Below are positions 5,637 to 6,593 of a stretch of 6,593 nt of DNA, piece after piece. The DNA lies in assembly GCA_005879775.1 (NCBI GenBank), contig VBJX01000048.1, positions 7,512 through 14,104 of the forward strand, written 5' to 3'. The notes beneath the pieces were generated by a model. It was given only the letters and a program-made list of their open reading frames with translations, had not been told where the DNA came from and did not search any database. The translations under genes and the position numbers were made by a program. The DNA is from Chloroflexota bacterium. Lineage in GTDB: Bacteria > Chloroflexota > Limnocylindria > QHBO01. Each line of letters opens with the position of its first letter. Position 1 is the stretch's first letter.

Positions 5637-5651
5637 GCTTACGGAGAACCA

Positions 5652-6281
5652 ATGGACACAACTGATACCAGCTACGTCGCGGATAAGGCTTCGCGACGCC
5701 GCCGGCGACGGCTTTTCGCCCTGCTCGCCGCCACCTTGGCGACCCTCAGCCTTGGCGCCGGCCAGCTGAGCCTGGCCATCTTCACCGACCAGGAGTCGGT
5801 GGCCGCCACCTTCTCGACCGGATCGATCGACCTCGATGGCACCGCCATCGCCGGCCTGACGCTGACCACCAGCGGCATGATGCCGGGGGACACGGTCACC
5901 GACGATGTCCTGGTCAGCAACATCGGCACCTCGCAGCTGCGCTACGCGATGAGCACGGCGAGCACCAATGCGGATACCAAGCTCCTGCGTGGAGTGCTGA
6001 CGCTGACGGTCAAGACGATCGACGTCACGACCCCTGGCACCCCATGCAATGACTTCGACGGCACCAGCGTCCTCGCTGCGACCGTCCTGGGCGCCAGCAC
6101 CGCCGGCTTCGGAAGCTCGGCGCAAGGCGCGCAGGCGGGCGACCGCACCCTCAACGCGGCCGCCAGCGAGACCCTCTGCTTCCGCGTGATCCTGCCATCG
6201 GGCACCGGCAACGCGTACCAGAGCGCGACGACGACGACGACCTTCACCTTCGACGCCGAGCAGACGGCCAGCAACCCGTAG
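5652..6281 (+). CDS. TasA/camelysin-like secreted protein with SipW-cognate signal peptide
   Basis: A 209-residue exported protein resembling the TasA/CalY group, whose Bacillus members form extracellular matrix fibres. Seen: a charged N-region with six arginines in a row (15-20), a hydrophobic core (21-43), then the typical FTD (44-46) and ATFSTGSIDLD (52-62), which align with FND and ATFASGTLDLS of TasA. Cleavage is expected around residues 42-43. The mature part has MMPGD (76-80) in place of LKPGD, followed by VLVSNIGTSQLRYAM, a beta-rich repeat-like core and the C-terminal block VILPSGTGNAYQSA...FTFDAEQT. Cys132 and Cys176 could form a disulfide. I chose ATG 5652 because GGAGA (5643-5647) lies 5 bases upstream; a GTG at 5583 in frame has no such site and would add a non-signal extension inside the predicted leader structure. 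A signal peptidase follows. A fibre or matrix role is inferred from family and context. Confidence 0.85.
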   Translation: MDTTDTSYVADKASRRRRRRLFALLAATLATLSLGAGQLSLAIFTDQESVAATFSTGSIDLDGTAIAGLTLTTSGMMPGDTVTDDVLVSNIGTSQLRYAMSTASTNADTKLLRGVLTLTVKTIDVTTPGTPCNDFDGTSVLAATVLGASTAGFGSSAQGAQAGDRTLNAAASETLCFRVILPSGTGNAYQSATTTTTFTFDAEQTASNP

Positions 6282-6297
6282 GCATCGGGCTCGATAA

Positions 6298-6337
6298 GGA
6301 GGGAGGGCCGTCCGGCAGCCGCCGGCGCCCTCCCTTT
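6298..6337 (+). terminator. Strong intercistronic hairpin between the TasA-like and signal peptidase genes
   Basis: GGAGGGAGGGC (6298-6308) pairs with GCCCTCCCTTT (6327-6337), nine Watson-Crick pairs plus two G-U. A second stem, CCGGC (6312-6316) with GCCGG (6321-6325), closes a 4-base loop. Only three T follow (6335-6337), so it is not a classical terminator. It more likely causes partial termination or protects the upstream mRNA end, which would give more TasA-like protein than peptidase. It lies 16 bases after the stop codon and 20 before the next ATG. Confidence 0.55.
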
Positions 6338-6357
6338 GCACGTCAACGAGGAGCGAG

Positions 6358-6593
6358 ATGCTGAGGACCCTGGTTCGCCCCCTCCGCTGGGCAATCACTG
6401 CGCTCTGGCTGGCGGCCGTGGTCGTGCTCCTCGCCCTCGTGCTGGTCACGCATCTGGCGACGACGTTCGTGATCGGCGGGCCGTCGATGCAGCCCGCGAT
6501 CGGGATCGGCTCGCTGGTGGTGGTCAACCCCGTCCCGATCGACGACGTGCGCGCCGGCGACATGGTCACCGTCCGGGCAGACAACGGAGTGGT
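6358..6593 (+). CDS. Signal peptidase I, SipW/ER-like type, N-terminal part (runs off right edge)
   Basis: Membrane serine peptidase that removes signal peptides; only 78 full codons are present. The ATG at 6358 has GAGGAG (6348-6353) 4 bases upstream. A single transmembrane segment at about residues 12-37 is followed by the catalytic-serine box GGPSMQPAIGIGSLVVV (40-56, Ser43) and by PIDDVRAGDMVTVRADNG (60-77). The spacing from membrane segment to SMxP box and the GDMVTVR block fit the archaeal/ER/SipW type better than the Ser-Lys LepB type. The deciding residue, histidine or lysine after GVV, lies beyond the edge. It is placed just downstream of a protein with a SipW-cognate signal peptide, as sipW and tasA are paired in Bacillus, so it is probably the dedicated peptidase for it. 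The gene order is substrate first, the reverse of Bacillus, where sipW precedes tasA. Confidence 0.85.
   Translation, partial: MLRTLVRPLRWAITALWLAAVVVLLALVLVTHLATTFVIGGPSMQPAIGIGSLVVVNPVPIDDVRAGDMVTVRADNGV

Noticed and set aside
5552..5640. tRNA or known riboswitch (T-arm-like GTTCAA at 5561, cobalamin-like GCCACTG at 5603-5609)
   Set aside because: There is no acceptor or anticodon arm around the T-arm-like bases, and the other conserved cobalamin-box segments are missing.
6225..6242. Short ACG trinucleotide repeat in the TasA-like gene
   Set aside because: Only about five units encoding a threonine run; ordinary for such secreted beta-rich proteins, and too short to call a microsatellite.
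5418..6584. Long minus-strand open frame opposite the TasA-like and signal peptidase genes (388 codons)
   Set aside because: The plus strand carries clear signal peptide and peptidase motifs. Only its last 29 codons are considered separately as a micro-ORF.
1..6593. CRISPR array, insertion sequence, rRNA or tRNA genes
   Set aside because: I saw no regularly spaced repeats, transposase motifs, terminal inverted repeats or structural RNA genes on either strand.

Overview
This GC-rich window looks like a chromosomal segment of a GC-rich, probably Gram-positive or monoderm-like bacterium. The best guess is Chloroflexota (a Limnocylindria-like lineage) or a relative, with Actinomycetota as the alternative. 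The guess rests on base composition, GTG starts, Shine-Dalgarno sites mixed with leaderless-looking TANNNT promoters, a divergent Lgt, a ligase-ACP-acyltransferase fusion and a TasA/SipW-type pair. No single marker settles the phylum.

Positions 1-5310 are almost entirely minus-strand genes, read right to left: rsgA (ribosome-assembly GTPase), a metallo-beta-lactamase-fold hydrolase, a large AMP-dependent acyl ligase fused to an acyl carrier protein and a PlsC-type acyltransferase, lgt (prolipoprotein diacylglyceryl transferase-like), and the N-terminus of an unknown, probably membrane-anchored protein that runs off the left edge. The genes are closely packed. However, lgt and the hydrolase each carry the same promoter-like element: a tandem CCGCAG repeat with an 11-bp period, followed by a TAGNNT -10 box right at the ATG. 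The segment is therefore probably several overlapping transcription units rather than one operon. Two of the genes (ligase/acyltransferase and lgt) act on membrane lipid or lipoprotein.

The ligase-acyltransferase gene is broken in this sequence. At 1560/1561 the frame shifts, and the stretch that should encode the acyltransferase HX4D catalytic motif is absent. The junction sits at the apex of a small hairpin, so this is either real decay or a sequence/assembly collapse.

Positions 5311-5651 form a divergent intergenic region. On the minus strand, towards rsgA, it holds two or three very short ORFs with good ribosome-binding sites and an ATGA overlap. On the plus strand it holds a leader that can fold into a closed multi-stem structure ending just before the next gene's ribosome-binding site.

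Positions 5652-6593 (plus strand) encode a secreted TasA/camelysin-like protein with a SipW-cognate signal peptide. A strong intercistronic hairpin follows, then the start of a type I (SipW/ER-like) signal peptidase that runs off the right edge. The pair makes sense as a dedicated peptidase and its substrate for an extracellular fibre or matrix protein.
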